Positions 34,346 to 44,034 are shown, counted from the stretch's first letter. The stretch is 64,000 bases of DNA from Bacteroidales bacterium 6E (GCA_001270045.2 DF970690.1:62001-126000), one strand, 5' to 3'. Numbers and translations are program-made. The notes: generated by a model from the sequence alone, not told the origin.

Positions 34346-35170
34346 ATGATCATTCCTATTGAAAAACTTAAGTATACAGATTCCGGGAATTTTTTTCTCA
34401 TAGCTGGTCCCTGCGCAATTGAAGGGGAAGAAATGGCCATGAATATCGCGGAAAAGATTGTCCGAATCACCGATAAGTTGCACATTCCATATATTTTCAA
34501 AGGGTCCTACCGGAAGGCAAACCGATCAAGGATTGATTCGTTTTCCGGTATTGGTGATGAGAAAGCGCTCCGCATTCTGGAAAAGATCGGAACAACCTTT
34601 GGAATTCCGACGGTAACCGATTTTCATTCGGCAGAGGAAGCGAAGATGGCAGGGGCTTACGTTGATGTGTTGCAGGTACCGGCCTTTTTGTGCCGTCAAA
34701 CCGATATTCTGGTGGCAGCTGCCCAAACTGGGAAGGTAGTCAATATCAAAAAAGGGCAGTTCTTGTCACCTGGAGCGATGAAATTCGCCATAGATAAGGT
34801 CAAAGAGAGCGGAAATGAACGTATATTCCTCACCGAGAGGGGCGTCAGCTTTGGATACACCGACCTGGTTGTCGACTACAGGGGTATTCCCGAAATGCAG
34901 GAAACAGGATGTCCTGTCGTTCTCGACATCACCCATTCGTTGCAACAGCCCAACCAATCGGGGGGTGTGACGGGAGGTCGGCCACGACTCATTGAAACCA
35001 TTGCCAGGGCAGGAGTAGCTGTAGGTGTCGACGGATTGTTTATCGAGACCCATCCCGAACCGGCAAGGGCAAAATCCGATGGCGCCAATATGCTTCCACT
35101 TGATCAACTGGAAGGTTTGCTTTCACGCCTCATTGAAATTCGTAAAACCATCAATACCGTATATCCATGA
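34346..35170 (+). CDS. kdsA: 3-deoxy-8-phosphooctulonate synthase
   Basis: Condenses phosphoenolpyruvate and arabinose-5-phosphate to KDO-8-phosphate for the LPS inner core. The 274-residue protein has FFLIAGPCAIEGEEMA (about residues 13-28), FKGSYRKANRSRIDSF, TDFHSAEEA, QVPAFLCRQTDIL, NIKKGQFLSP and the C-terminal FIETHPEPARAKSDGANML. The last four bases (ATGA) overlap the start of the Dabb gene, so the two are coupled. Confidence 0.97.
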   Translation: MIIPIEKLKYTDSGNFFLIAGPCAIEGEEMAMNIAEKIVRITDKLHIPYIFKGSYRKANRSRIDSFSGIGDEKALRILEKIGTTFGIPTVTDFHSAEEAKMAGAYVDVLQVPAFLCRQTDILVAAAQTGKVVNIKKGQFLSPGAMKFAIDKVKESGNERIFLTERGVSFGYTDLVVDYRGIPEMQETGCPVVLDITHSLQQPNQSGGVTGGRPRLIETIARAGVAVGVDGLFIETHPEPARAKSDGANMLPLDQLEGLLSRLIEIRKTINTVYP

Positions 35171-35583
35171 GTAACAGAAGGAAATTTATCCAACGAGTGA
35201 CTGCAGGACTTGCACTGACCACACTCCTTCCTTTTGGCAGGAAAGCCGAGGCAAAAGGAATCCAAATCAAAGGCACACTGGTACATCACGTATTTTTCTG
35301 GTTAAAGGATCCCAACAATCCAGAAGTACGTCGCAAGTTCGAAAAAGCCCTGGACGAACTCCTGAAGGTTGAAACCATCAAACTCAGCCATGTTGGTGTG
35401 CCCGCATCGACTGAAGAACGTGAGGTGGTTGACCATACCTATACCTATTCGGTCATGACCTTTTTTGATTCTAAAGAAGGACAGGATATCTACCAGGTAC
35501 ATCCGATCCACCTCAAATTTGTGGAAGAAAACAGCCATCTCTGGAGCAAGGTGATCGTATACGATTCAGTCGATCTGGTCTGA
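35167..35583 (+). CDS. Dabb-domain protein with Tat-like signal
   Basis: 138 residues: an N-terminal twin-arginine-like signal (NRRKFIQRVTAGLALTTLLP) followed by a stress-responsive dimeric alpha/beta-barrel (Dabb) domain beginning LVHHVFFWLKDPNN and containing HTYTYSVMTFFDSKEGQDIYQVHPIHLKFVEE. Dabb proteins are small ferredoxin-fold dimers of mixed or unknown function. It overlaps kdsA by 4 bp, and a terminator follows, so it is the last gene of that unit. Confidence 0.85.
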   Translation: MSNRRKFIQRVTAGLALTTLLPFGRKAEAKGIQIKGTLVHHVFFWLKDPNNPEVRRKFEKALDELLKVETIKLSHVGVPASTEEREVVDHTYTYSVMTFFDSKEGQDIYQVHPIHLKFVEENSHLWSKVIVYDSVDLV

Positions 35584-35597
35584 TTAGCGGATCATGA

Positions 35598-35636
35598 AAA
35601 AAGGCGCAAAGGAATAAATTTCTTCTGCGCCTTTTT
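35598..35636. terminator. Bidirectional terminator after the Dabb gene
   Basis: AAAAAGGCGCA (35598-35608) pairs with TGCGCCTTTTT (35626-35636). It ends in T on both strands and lies between convergent genes, so it can serve both. Confidence 0.9.
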
Positions 35637-35654
35637 GATTATAAACAACCAGCC

Positions 35655-36455
35655 TTATTCAGCCAAAACCTTAAGCTCAATTTTCCTGAAATCAGTCGGT
35701 GCACTTTCACCCTGGATAGAGATGGTTCCTTTTGTCAGAATCTTGTCCCCATTATCGGGCAGAAGCTTGAAATAACTACCATCCCTTTCATCCAGTTGCG
35801 GTTCGGTATATTCCATGACCTGTACGCCATTGATGAAATGTTTGATCACTTCGCCACCATGTACTTCAATTTCAACGGTTACCCACTGGTCCCCATGGAA
35901 AGTTTCCGATGTGGAATTCGTGCAATGGTCGAGATGCAATGCACCATTTAACACGATATTCGTTCCCGGGGTACAGACATTGGCTGTAGTGCGGGGATTT
36001 TCACCATCACCGCCCAGGAGCTGAACCTCGATCGACACCGGAAAATCCTGATCCAGGTCCATGGTTTCGGGTCGCTGCCCATGAATCATGAAGCCATTGT
36101 TCCGGATGGCCCAACCCGGACCTCCCGGACATTGTTCTCCCACAAACCGATATTCGGCACGCAGGATATAATGCGAAAACTCATCCTTGTAAAACAGGTG
36201 CGCAAATTTCTCATCATATGCTTCATACTGGTCATACCTGACCTTTAGGATACCGTCTTCAACGCGGAAAGTATTTCCAAAATTCTCTCCCAATGGATAT
36301 CCCTTGATCTTGACAGTCCAGCCTTCCAGGTCTTTCCCGTTAAACAACTGGATCCATTCGTCATTCCCTTTTTTTTGGCTTCCGGAGCATCCGGCCATGG
36401 TCAACACCATAGCTGATAAAACCAAAAAAACAATAAATCTGTTCGTTAACCTCAT
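35655..36455 (-). CDS. DUF1080 (3-keto-disaccharide hydrolase-like) lipoprotein
   Basis: 266 residues with a lipoprotein signal (VLSAMVLTMAGC, lipobox Cys about residue 23) and a DUF1080 concanavalin-like fold: EWIQLFNGKDLEGWTVKIKG, YILRAEYRFVGE, GPGWAIRNNGFMIHG, WVTVEIEVHGGEVIKHFINGVQVMEY and a C-terminal ISIQGESAPTDFRKIEL. Domains of this type hydrolyse 3-keto-glycosides or bind glycans. It follows the tricorn-like protease gene by 15 bp on the same strand. Confidence 0.87.
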   Translation of the reverse strand: MRLTNRFIVFLVLSAMVLTMAGCSGSQKKGNDEWIQLFNGKDLEGWTVKIKGYPLGENFGNTFRVEDGILKVRYDQYEAYDEKFAHLFYKDEFSHYILRAEYRFVGEQCPGGPGWAIRNNGFMIHGQRPETMDLDQDFPVSIEVQLLGGDGENPRTTANVCTPGTNIVLNGALHLDHCTNSTSETFHGDQWVTVEIEVHGGEVIKHFINGVQVMEYTEPQLDERDGSYFKLLPDNGDKILTKGTISIQGESAPTDFRKIELKVLAE

Positions 36456-36470
36456 CTTTTCAGCGTATTA

Positions 36471-39400
36471 TTATTTGATGTCTTTTTCAATCCATTTCGA
36501 GCGATCCGGGGGAGTCGGAATTTTTACTTTCCTGACCGGATTTTGCTTCAGCTCCTCAAGCAGGACTTCCACGGCCTTCTCGATGCCAGGATCGATACCT
36601 TTGGCCAGTTGTTCGGGCCTGTCAACAACCTCGATATCGGGATATACTCCAACACCCTCGATGATCCAGCCTTCACTGTCGTCGAAGATGCCGAAGCGGG
36701 GAACAGAAATATATCCTCCATCCACAAGCCTTGCATTACCTGAAATACCGACCAGGCCGCCCCATGTCCGGGTTCCGATCAGCTGACCGAGTCCCATTTT
36801 CTTAAAGAAATAAGGGAATGCATCTCCTCCTGAAGAGGAATAACCATTGATCAGCATCACTTTGGGTCCGTCATGGGCGATATTGGGAGCACTGTTGGGG
36901 ACCAATCCGTTGCGATGCCAGTATACCAGCGTCTTCCGGTCAAGAAGGTCAGCCATCCTGTCGGGGATGAAACCACCACCATTATATCGGTCATCAATTA
37001 TCAGTGCTTCCTTATCGTGGTATGCATAAATGCCTTTGTACAATTCGCGGTTACCCTCCACTGCGGTGTTCGGCACATGTATGTAACCAATCCTGCCGTT
37101 CGACAACTTGTCGACCATGGCCCTTCTTTCATTGACCCAATCGAGATATTTCAGCTCAAGCTCACTTGAGATGGGTTCGATCTGTGAGGTACGGGCTCCG
37201 CTCCCATCAGCTTTATTGCTCACCGTTATCTCAATGGTACGGCCAGCCGTGTTTTCAAGGAATTCATAAGGATTATCCTTCAATGTAACTTCGGCACCGT
37301 TTATTTTGATGATATAATCACCCTCTTTTACGTCAACACCTTGCATCGTCAGGGGTGAACGTCTCGATTCATTCCAGTTCTCACCGGCATAGATTTTTGA
37401 AATCCGGTATCTTCCGGCAGAATTGTCAGCCACAAGATCGGCTCCGAGCAAGCCATTCTCCACTCTTTTCACCCTTTTGAAATCGCCCCAGTCAACATAG
37501 GCATGGCCGGCATTGGCTTCCGAAACCACTTCACTCAGGATATAATCAAGATCAGCACGGTGACCAACAAATGGCAATAACTGCTGGTAACGGGTTTTCA
37601 CCTCTTTCCAATCAACACCATGAAGGTTGTCAACATAGAAGTAATCCCTGAAGATTCTCCAACCATCAGCATAAACCTGGTTCCACTCCTTCCGGGGGTC
37701 AATTTTCATTTCCATATGGTCGAGTTTCAACCTGCCGGCATCAGTCTTCTGTCCGGGAGCAATTTTTGTAATGCCAAAATCATTTCCCGATCGATACATC
37801 ATGGTCTTACCGTCGGCGGCAGGAACCACGACTGAAACGCGGTCCATAATTTCTTCCTCTTTTTCATCCTCCACCTTATATCTCATCAGTTTTCCACCTG
37901 ACTGGTACAACAGACCTCCATCCACGGCGGCAACAATCCTGTAATCGCCTGCTCCCCCCGGCAATGCAGAGATTCGGTTATTAATGCCATCAACATCGAT
38001 AGCCACTTTAACTTTCTTTGCCTCAGGTTTGTCGGCACCTTTATCATCCTTGGAAGCCTCCGGACTTTTCTTTTCAGCCGGTGCGGTTTCCTTCACGGGT
38101 TCCTGGTCATTCTTGATTTTCCTGAGCGTGGGTCCGTCAGCTTTGAGAACTATGGCATATAATCGTGTGGCCCGGTTATACAGGTAATCAAACTCAAAAC
38201 TTGAGAAGGCAAGGTTAAAGTCACGGTTTGAAGTGAAGAAGATATAATTGCCACAAACAGAGAAAACAGGAGAATCATCGGAATAAACATCATCCGTCAA
38301 TTGAATTTTCCGCTTTTCGGGAATATTGTATACCCATATGGCTGATTGGCTATTGTCACTCTCTTTGGGATATGTGATCCATTCCGAATCGGGAGAGAAT
38401 GCATAGGAACGTATTTCACTGGCAGCACCGTGGTCAACCTCGGTTTGGTTACCTGTAGCTACGTCAACCAGCCAGAGTTTGAGTGTACGGTCAGAATATA
38501 CCAGCCATTTACTGTCGGGCGACCATTCAGGCTGGTATTTCCAGGCGGCCGAATTTTTGGTCAGTTGTTTTGGAGTGGCTCCTTTCTTGTTTTCAAGCAG
38601 ATAGATTTCATATTCGCCTGTTGCATCCGAGAAATAGGTAATATATTTTCCGTCTGGTGACCAGGTTGGATAGATTTCACGGATTCCTTGGGTGGCTGTC
38701 AGGTTTTCGATCACGCCATTTTCGGCCGGGACTGAGAAGATATCGCCCCTTGCATCGAACAATGCCCTTTTGCCGGTGGGTGAAACCGCAAAACTGTGAA
38801 TGTCATCCTTTACATTTTTGATATAAGGTACCAGGTTGGGATTGTCGAAGTTGATGTTCACCTTCACCCGGTTGGACTGACCGCTAGCCAGATCGAGACG
38901 GAAAAGCTGGCCGCCGTTTTCATAAACGAGCTGTCCACCGCTTCCGGTAGGCCACATCACATCAAAATCCTTATGAAAGGTCACCTGGCTTCTTTCCCTG
39001 GTTTGGGTATTGTATTTCCAGATATTCAGTTTCAAGTCGCTGTCGGAAGCGTAGAAAATGTCATTTCCAAACCAGACAGGATGTTGGTCGGATCCAGGGA
39101 AATCCGTGATCTGTTCAGCTGTATTTTTCTCCAGGTCATAGATCCAGAGATCGGAAGCCCTGCCTCCCTTATATCTTTTCCAGGTGCGGAACTCGCGGTC
39201 AACAGGAGTAAACACTATTTTCCTGTTATCGGGTGAAAAGGCTGCGAAACCACCGTTCACAATGGGAAGCGATTCCTCAAGACCACCTTCGAGACTGACC
39301 AAAAAGTACTTCCCGTTTCTGTCACCGAATGAGGTACGGTTTGCCCTGATCAGGACCTTCTTGCTGTCGGAAGTCCAGTCGAGGACAACATTGTCGAAAC

Positions 39401-39761
39401 CGCCCCTGGGTGGCATCATGCCTACCGAGTTATACCAGGTGAGCTGGCGTGGCACACCACCTTCAGCCGGGATCACAAAAATCTGTCGGGTTCCTGAGTA
39501 CTCGCCTGAAAAGGCGATCCATTTCCCGTCGGGAGAGATCTTCGGGAACAACTCCATGCCTTCGTGGGAGGTCAGTCTTTTGGCATCACCACCCTGGGTG
39601 GGGACAGTCCAGACATCGCCGGCATATACAAAGGCAATCAGGTCTTTCTGGATGTGGGGGAAACGCATCATCCGGGCATCCTCCATGGCCCGTGAAACAT
39701 TGGAAGCACTGATAAACAGCACTATGGCAATAAACAAACGGATAGGATATCGCATAAACAT
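36471..39761 (-). CDS. Tricorn-like S41 serine protease, secreted
   Basis: A 1096-residue periplasmic protease. After a signal peptide (LFIAIVLFISASNVSRA) come beta-propeller blades of the TolB/tricorn type (KRLTSHEGMELFPKISPDGKWIAFSG and repeats, to about residue 560), a Lys/Glu-rich linker, a helical C1 region, a PDZ domain (about residues 800-860, GVDVKEGDYIIKINGAEV) and an S41 core. The nucleophile serine is in LINGYSSSGGDAFPYFFKK (about residue 994); TRTWGGLVGI follows. Tricorn enzymes degrade peptides to small fragments. The start could also be 39755. Confidence 0.9.
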   Translation of the reverse strand: MFMRYPIRLFIAIVLFISASNVSRAMEDARMMRFPHIQKDLIAFVYAGDVWTVPTQGGDAKRLTSHEGMELFPKISPDGKWIAFSGEYSGTRQIFVIPAEGGVPRQLTWYNSVGMMPPRGGFDNVVLDWTSDSKKVLIRANRTSFGDRNGKYFLVSLEGGLEESLPIVNGGFAAFSPDNRKIVFTPVDREFRTWKRYKGGRASDLWIYDLEKNTAEQITDFPGSDQHPVWFGNDIFYASDSDLKLNIWKYNTQTRERSQVTFHKDFDVMWPTGSGGQLVYENGGQLFRLDLASGQSNRVKVNINFDNPNLVPYIKNVKDDIHSFAVSPTGKRALFDARGDIFSVPAENGVIENLTATQGIREIYPTWSPDGKYITYFSDATGEYEIYLLENKKGATPKQLTKNSAAWKYQPEWSPDSKWLVYSDRTLKLWLVDVATGNQTEVDHGAASEIRSYAFSPDSEWITYPKESDNSQSAIWVYNIPEKRKIQLTDDVYSDDSPVFSVCGNYIFFTSNRDFNLAFSSFEFDYLYNRATRLYAIVLKADGPTLRKIKNDQEPVKETAPAEKKSPEASKDDKGADKPEAKKVKVAIDVDGINNRISALPGGAGDYRIVAAVDGGLLYQSGGKLMRYKVEDEKEEEIMDRVSVVVPAADGKTMMYRSGNDFGITKIAPGQKTDAGRLKLDHMEMKIDPRKEWNQVYADGWRIFRDYFYVDNLHGVDWKEVKTRYQQLLPFVGHRADLDYILSEVVSEANAGHAYVDWGDFKRVKRVENGLLGADLVADNSAGRYRISKIYAGENWNESRRSPLTMQGVDVKEGDYIIKINGAEVTLKDNPYEFLENTAGRTIEITVSNKADGSGARTSQIEPISSELELKYLDWVNERRAMVDKLSNGRIGYIHVPNTAVEGNRELYKGIYAYHDKEALIIDDRYNGGGFIPDRMADLLDRKTLVYWHRNGLVPNSAPNIAHDGPKVMLINGYSSSGGDAFPYFFKKMGLGQLIGTRTWGGLVGISGNARLVDGGYISVPRFGIFDDSEGWIIEGVGVYPDIEVVDRPEQLAKGIDPGIEKAVEVLLEELKQNPVRKVKIPTPPDRSKWIEKDIK

Positions 39762-39893
39762 ACTGATTTAGATATTAAGTCCACTAATTTACACTGTTTG
39801 CGGAGATTGGGAAAGGTTGACCATCATAAATAGCAATGGCGCATGGGATTATTGAAAATCATGCGCCACCGCCTTCGACAATAATTATCAGGA

Positions 39894-41054
39894 TCAATAC
39901 TTTTGAAGAAGCGTAAGGAGTTTCTTGTCAAGCTTGTGACCGTGCCAGTCTTCGTATGCCACATCCTGACGGCCTGAGTCAAGGATTCCGAATTCTCCCC
40001 TGAAATTCCAGATACCAAAACCGATACCTGCACCTGTGAGAATATCAAGCACATCCCCGAACCAGGCCAGGAAAACATCGTGGGGCGTGTTTTTCCAGCA
40101 GCCACATTCCCCGCAGTGTACACCTACACCTTTTTTGGTCAGGTCAATCCAGGGTTCGTAATAGTTCTCCAGGTCAGCACGACTGAATTCCCGGTCACCA
40201 ATTTTTCCGGGCCATACCGGCACTGGATTCTGTTCGGGATATTTATTGGCCCACGGCGCCTGATAGTGAGAAATCTGGTGAGGGAAGTACCCACGGCAAC
40301 TTTGGGCAATGTCGAGGTCAATTATTTCAGGGATAACCGTATTTCCGACATTGTTTCCGTCGGCAACCACCAAATGGTTCGGATTGGCCTTGCGGATGGC
40401 CTCTGATGCAGCCTTTGCCACCTTTCGGTATACATTGCCCGGAACGGTGGAATTAGGAGAATGCTGATCATTCATGTCTTCCCGCATGGCAGGCTCATTC
40501 ACAAGATCAAAGCTGATTTTTGAGCGGTCGAGATTCTTGAAACGATTAGCCCACATTTCCCAATGGAAGCAGAATGCCTTCAGCGCTTCCTCGTCTTTCC
40601 ACAGGTTATAAGGCTCGTGGAAACCGGCATTGATGCAATAACCGGGAGCCCTGTGCAGGTTGAGGCTCACATGCATGTTGTACTTGTTGGCCAGAAAGAC
40701 CAGCTCCTCAATTTTATCGACAACCTCCTCATCAATGTGATAAACCTCTTCAGGTGTGATATTGCGGGTTCGGTCAATCTTCAGGTAGCTGGGATAAGCC
40801 ATGGGAAGCCGTACAAAGTCAAAGCCCCAGTCGCTCATCCATTTCAGATCCTCTTCGGTGGTCTTGTTTCGTCCTCCCCCGTGGATCGGGTTAAAATAGT
40901 CGAGCAGGTTAAAACCCCTCCAGCGAGGAATCGGATTGACAGCAGCCGGAGCATTCATGGCAAATGAGGACGACATGCCCACCAGGCCGGTCCCGGCAGC
41001 CACTAACCCGGTGGTCCTGATGAAATCGCGCCGGGTAAAGAATTTGTTGTTCAT
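39894..41054 (-). CDS. Glycoside hydrolase family 5 (cellulase-like), Tat-exported
   Basis: 386 residues with a twin-arginine signal (FFTRRDFIRTTGLVAAG). The catalytic TIM barrel begins RWRGFNLLDYFNP; the acid/base glutamate is in SFDLVNEPAMRED (NEP motif, about residue 170) and the nucleophile in GVHCGECGCW (about residue 302). GH5 enzymes cleave beta-glucans or beta-mannans; the exact substrate is not evident. The start at 41054 (MNNKFFTRRD) places the twin-arginine motif correctly; an upstream start at 41081 is unlikely. No polysaccharide-utilisation SusC/D genes are nearby. Confidence 0.88.
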   Translation of the reverse strand: MNNKFFTRRDFIRTTGLVAAGTGLVGMSSSFAMNAPAAVNPIPRWRGFNLLDYFNPIHGGGRNKTTEEDLKWMSDWGFDFVRLPMAYPSYLKIDRTRNITPEEVYHIDEEVVDKIEELVFLANKYNMHVSLNLHRAPGYCINAGFHEPYNLWKDEEALKAFCFHWEMWANRFKNLDRSKISFDLVNEPAMREDMNDQHSPNSTVPGNVYRKVAKAASEAIRKANPNHLVVADGNNVGNTVIPEIIDLDIAQSCRGYFPHQISHYQAPWANKYPEQNPVPVWPGKIGDREFSRADLENYYEPWIDLTKKGVGVHCGECGCWKNTPHDVFLAWFGDVLDILTGAGIGFGIWNFRGEFGILDSGRQDVAYEDWHGHKLDKKLLTLLQKY

Positions 41055-41108
41055 AGGATATAAGTTTGATTCTGAACCCAAATATAATAAAAGTATAATT
41101 TACCTGAC

Positions 41109-42806
41109 TTACTCCCCAATCTTGTCGTCGACAATCGCAAGAATCTCATCTTCAAGAATTTCAGCTTTTGCCGCGATCGCAGCCGCTTCGGATAAAATCT
41201 CTTCGGCCTGTTCCTTGCTGTCCAGCCCTGAAGCGTTAATCCTCACGTTCAGCCAGGCACCCCTGACGGCCATTCGGGCGCACAAGGCACCCACGCCTGC
41301 ATCCGAGGCCGAATTTGGATTCCCGTCGCGGGCCATGGCCAACATCACCTCCATTGAATCATAGGCGAGTTGCATCACTTTCAAAGGTACCAGCATAGCA
41401 TGTAAGGTTGCATTCTGGATCTCATTTTTGCGATGCAGTTTCTCCTCGGGGGTATTTTTTGGCAACCCAAAGGCATCCATTATTTTACTAAAAGCATCCG
41501 TATCTTCATCCACACAATTCAAAAGCGCATTGTAATAAGACTTCCCTTTTTCTGCCCATTCCGAGAACTCCTCCCAGCGGGAATCCCAGCCACGCTTATG
41601 TGCGGAAAGGTTGGCCACCATTGTTCCCAAAGCCGCACCCAGGGCACCGGCAATCGCCGAAACTGAGCCACCACCAGGTGCAGGCGACTCCGAGGCGGTC
41701 TCCTCGGTCAAGTCACGTAAAGTCCTGTCGACCAGTTTCCTCTTGACATCCTCGTCGAGCATGTATTCAATAATGCGTGATTTAGGATCAAACGGGGCCA
41801 GTTCATCAAGGCCTAATGATTTAACCGCGATCCTGATCAGTTCGGCATCGGAAACGCCCGTGGATCGCTGCTGCTTTCTCAGGAAATAACGCCCCGCCTC
41901 CAGCATTGACTCCAGCGGAATGAGCCCGACCAATTCAGATCCGGTCACCCTCAGGCCCCTTTCACGGGCTTTCTCACACACCTCATCAAAGGCAACATGC
42001 ACAGGGGTCACCGTTATGTCGGTCAGGTTCATCGAAATCTGGGCAATCCCATACTCCTCAATAAACCAACCTATCGCCCTGACCTTTTTCAGAGTGCCGG
42101 GTACCCTGATGGGTTCCCCCTTCTCGTCGACCACCATTTTGCTGGTCAGCGGGTCACCTTCACGCAATACCCGACCTGCTTCCCTGACATCAAATGCCAC
42201 GGAGTTTGCACGCCGTACAGAGGTGGTATTCAGATTGACATTATAGGCAATCAGAAAGTTTCGGGCTCCGATCGCCGTTGCACCGGTACCGGCAATATGG
42301 TCGTTCCATTGGGAGGGACCAAAATCGGGTTTCCATTCCGGGCTCTCCAGTTTTTTCTTCAACCCTTCATATTCGCCAGAGCGACAGTTGGCCAATGATC
42401 TCCTCTCTTCTGACGAAGCCGCAAATTCATAACAATACACCGGAACATGCAATTCAGTCCCTACCCTTTCGGCAAGTTTGCGTGCCCACTCCACGGTTTC
42501 CTCCATGGTAATATTGGCAATGGGAATAAACGGACAAACATCACAAGCCCCAAAGCGGGGATGTTCACCCTGATGATGCCTCATGTCGATCAGTTTTCCC
42601 GCCACCTGAATGGCCCGAAATGCAGCTTCGGAAACAGCCTCGGGCTCACCTACAAAAGTATATACGGTCCGGTTGGTGGCCTTCCCCGGATCCACGTTCA
42701 GGAGCTTCACCCCTTCCGTCTGCCTGATCACATCCGCTATCTGGTTTATCACTTGTTGATTTCGCCCTTCAGAGAAGTTCGGAACACATTCAATAAGCTG
42801 TTTCAT
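41109..42806 (-). CDS. ftcD: Bifunctional glutamate formimidoyltransferase / formimidoyl-THF cyclodeaminase
   Basis: Transfers the formimino group of formiminoglutamate (from histidine breakdown) to tetrahydrofolate and deaminates it to methenyl-THF. The 565 residues fuse an N-terminal transferase (IECVPNFSEGRN, HHQGEHPRFGACDVCPFIP; to about residue 330) and a C-terminal helical cyclodeaminase (about residues 365-560, starting ESPAPGGGSVSAIAGALGAALG). The fusion is usual in Bacteroidota and animals. No other histidine-utilisation gene is beside it, so its partners must be elsewhere. Confidence 0.95.
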   Translation of the reverse strand: MKQLIECVPNFSEGRNQQVINQIADVIRQTEGVKLLNVDPGKATNRTVYTFVGEPEAVSEAAFRAIQVAGKLIDMRHHQGEHPRFGACDVCPFIPIANITMEETVEWARKLAERVGTELHVPVYCYEFAASSEERRSLANCRSGEYEGLKKKLESPEWKPDFGPSQWNDHIAGTGATAIGARNFLIAYNVNLNTTSVRRANSVAFDVREAGRVLREGDPLTSKMVVDEKGEPIRVPGTLKKVRAIGWFIEEYGIAQISMNLTDITVTPVHVAFDEVCEKARERGLRVTGSELVGLIPLESMLEAGRYFLRKQQRSTGVSDAELIRIAVKSLGLDELAPFDPKSRIIEYMLDEDVKRKLVDRTLRDLTEETASESPAPGGGSVSAIAGALGAALGTMVANLSAHKRGWDSRWEEFSEWAEKGKSYYNALLNCVDEDTDAFSKIMDAFGLPKNTPEEKLHRKNEIQNATLHAMLVPLKVMQLAYDSMEVMLAMARDGNPNSASDAGVGALCARMAVRGAWLNVRINASGLDSKEQAEEILSEAAAIAAKAEILEDEILAIVDDKIGE

Positions 42807-42892
42807 AATGTTTTATTGGTTTAATATTTGCCTTTTGAATCTACAAATGTAGAAAGGATTTTACAGCTGTTGCGTGATAATGGTCATGGATA

Positions 42893-42927
42893 ACAAAACA
42901 GGAGGCCAACCATGGGTCAACCTCCTG
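42893..42927 (-). terminator. Probable terminator of the met operon
   Basis: On the minus strand CAGGAGG pairs with CCTCCTG around a 15-base loop with a small inner ACC/GGT pair, followed by TTTTG. It lies 22 bp after the metA stop. Confidence 0.55.
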
Positions 42928-42948
42928 CTCTCTAACCTCTGAACACTC

Positions 42949-43869
42949 CTATTCGTGGAGTTCCGCAAGGTTATAGGGAGTTTCCTGATAAACGTAATAA
43001 TTTAGCCAATTGGAGAACAGCAGGTGGGCTGCCGACTTCCAGCGCATCACGGGAGGCTGGGAAGGATCATTGTCGTGATAATAATTCACCGGTATCTCGA
43101 TTGGCAGATGCTTGGCCAGATCACGGCGGTATTCACCATCAAGGGTATAGCGTGAATATTCGAGATGACCGGTTATGAATAGCTGCCGTCCGCCTTTACC
43201 CACTACCATGTTTACTCCCGATTCAGCCGATTCGGAAAGGATGGTCAGGTTGGGGATATTTTCGATGTCAGACCTGCGAATTTCGGTATGCCTGGAATGG
43301 GGTACCCAGAATTCATCGTCGAATCCCCTGAAAATAGGCAGCTTATCGTCAGAAACCGAATGTTTGAACACGCCAAACATCTTTGCGCCGAGGGGATATT
43401 TGGGGACTCCATAATGATGGTATAACCCCGCCTGGGCTGCCCAACATATGAAAAGGGTCGAGAAAACATGGCTCTTGGCCCAATCCATGATTTCCTGCAT
43501 CTCACGCCAGTAAGTCACCTCTTCGAATGGAAGGTGTTCGACCGGGGCACCGGTAATGATCATTCCGTCATATTTCTTGTCCCTGATGGTATCAAAATCG
43601 AGGTAAAAAGCCCTCATATGCTCTACCGGGGTATTTTTGGAAGTATGGCCCTTGATCTTTATAAAATCTACCTCTATCTGCAATGGAGAGTTTGAAAGCA
43701 ATCTTAGCAGATCTGTTTCGGTAGTGATCTTCAATGGCATCAGGTTCAGTATTGCCAGTTTGAGTGGCCTGATATCCTGTTGGCTTGCCCTGGAAGCATC
43801 CATGACAAAAATGTTTTCTTCCTTCAATAACTGTATGGCTGGCAATAGGTCGGGAATGTTTACGGGCAT
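42949..43869 (-). CDS. metA: Homoserine O-acyltransferase (MetA family), probably acetyl-CoA-specific
   Basis: Acylates homoserine for homocysteine synthesis. The 306-residue class I glutamine-amidotransferase-like protein has the catalytic Cys142 in STLFICWAAQAGL and the histidine/glutamate pair near HSRHTEIR and ITGHLEYSRYTL. The acyl-CoA pocket reads TGAPVEHLPFEEVTYW, with Glu at position 111. In published work on this family Glu111 marks acetyl-CoA users and Gly111 the succinyl-CoA users such as E. coli MetA. Acetylhomoserine is the substrate of MetY encoded just upstream, which agrees. Confidence 0.93.
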   Translation of the reverse strand: MPVNIPDLLPAIQLLKEENIFVMDASRASQQDIRPLKLAILNLMPLKITTETDLLRLLSNSPLQIEVDFIKIKGHTSKNTPVEHMRAFYLDFDTIRDKKYDGMIITGAPVEHLPFEEVTYWREMQEIMDWAKSHVFSTLFICWAAQAGLYHHYGVPKYPLGAKMFGVFKHSVSDDKLPIFRGFDDEFWVPHSRHTEIRRSDIENIPNLTILSESAESGVNMVVGKGGRQLFITGHLEYSRYTLDGEYRRDLAKHLPIEIPVNYYHDNDPSQPPVMRWKSAAHLLFSNWLNYYVYQETPYNLAELHE

Positions 43870-43923
43870 GTCCTGTAATTTTTATATTAGGTTGAAAAAT
43901 GACTTTCTATTCAGAAAACGTAT

Positions 43924-43962
43924 TCCGTGATCCGCAGAAAATGGTTTTCTGCAAATCACGGA
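43924..43962. other. Long hairpin between metY and metA
   Basis: TCCGTGAT (43924-43931) pairs with ATCACGGA (43955-43962) and GCAGAAAA (43934-43941) with TTTTCTGC (43945-43952), giving 16 bp with one 2x2 internal loop and a 3-base loop. No T-run follows on either strand, so it is not a standard terminator. It may protect or process the operon mRNA. Confidence 0.6.
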
Positions 43963-44034
43963 TACTACAAATTTAACTCAAAACATCAGGTTCTTTCGAT
44001 ATTATATTCGAAATGAACTTGGGAATATGGAGAA

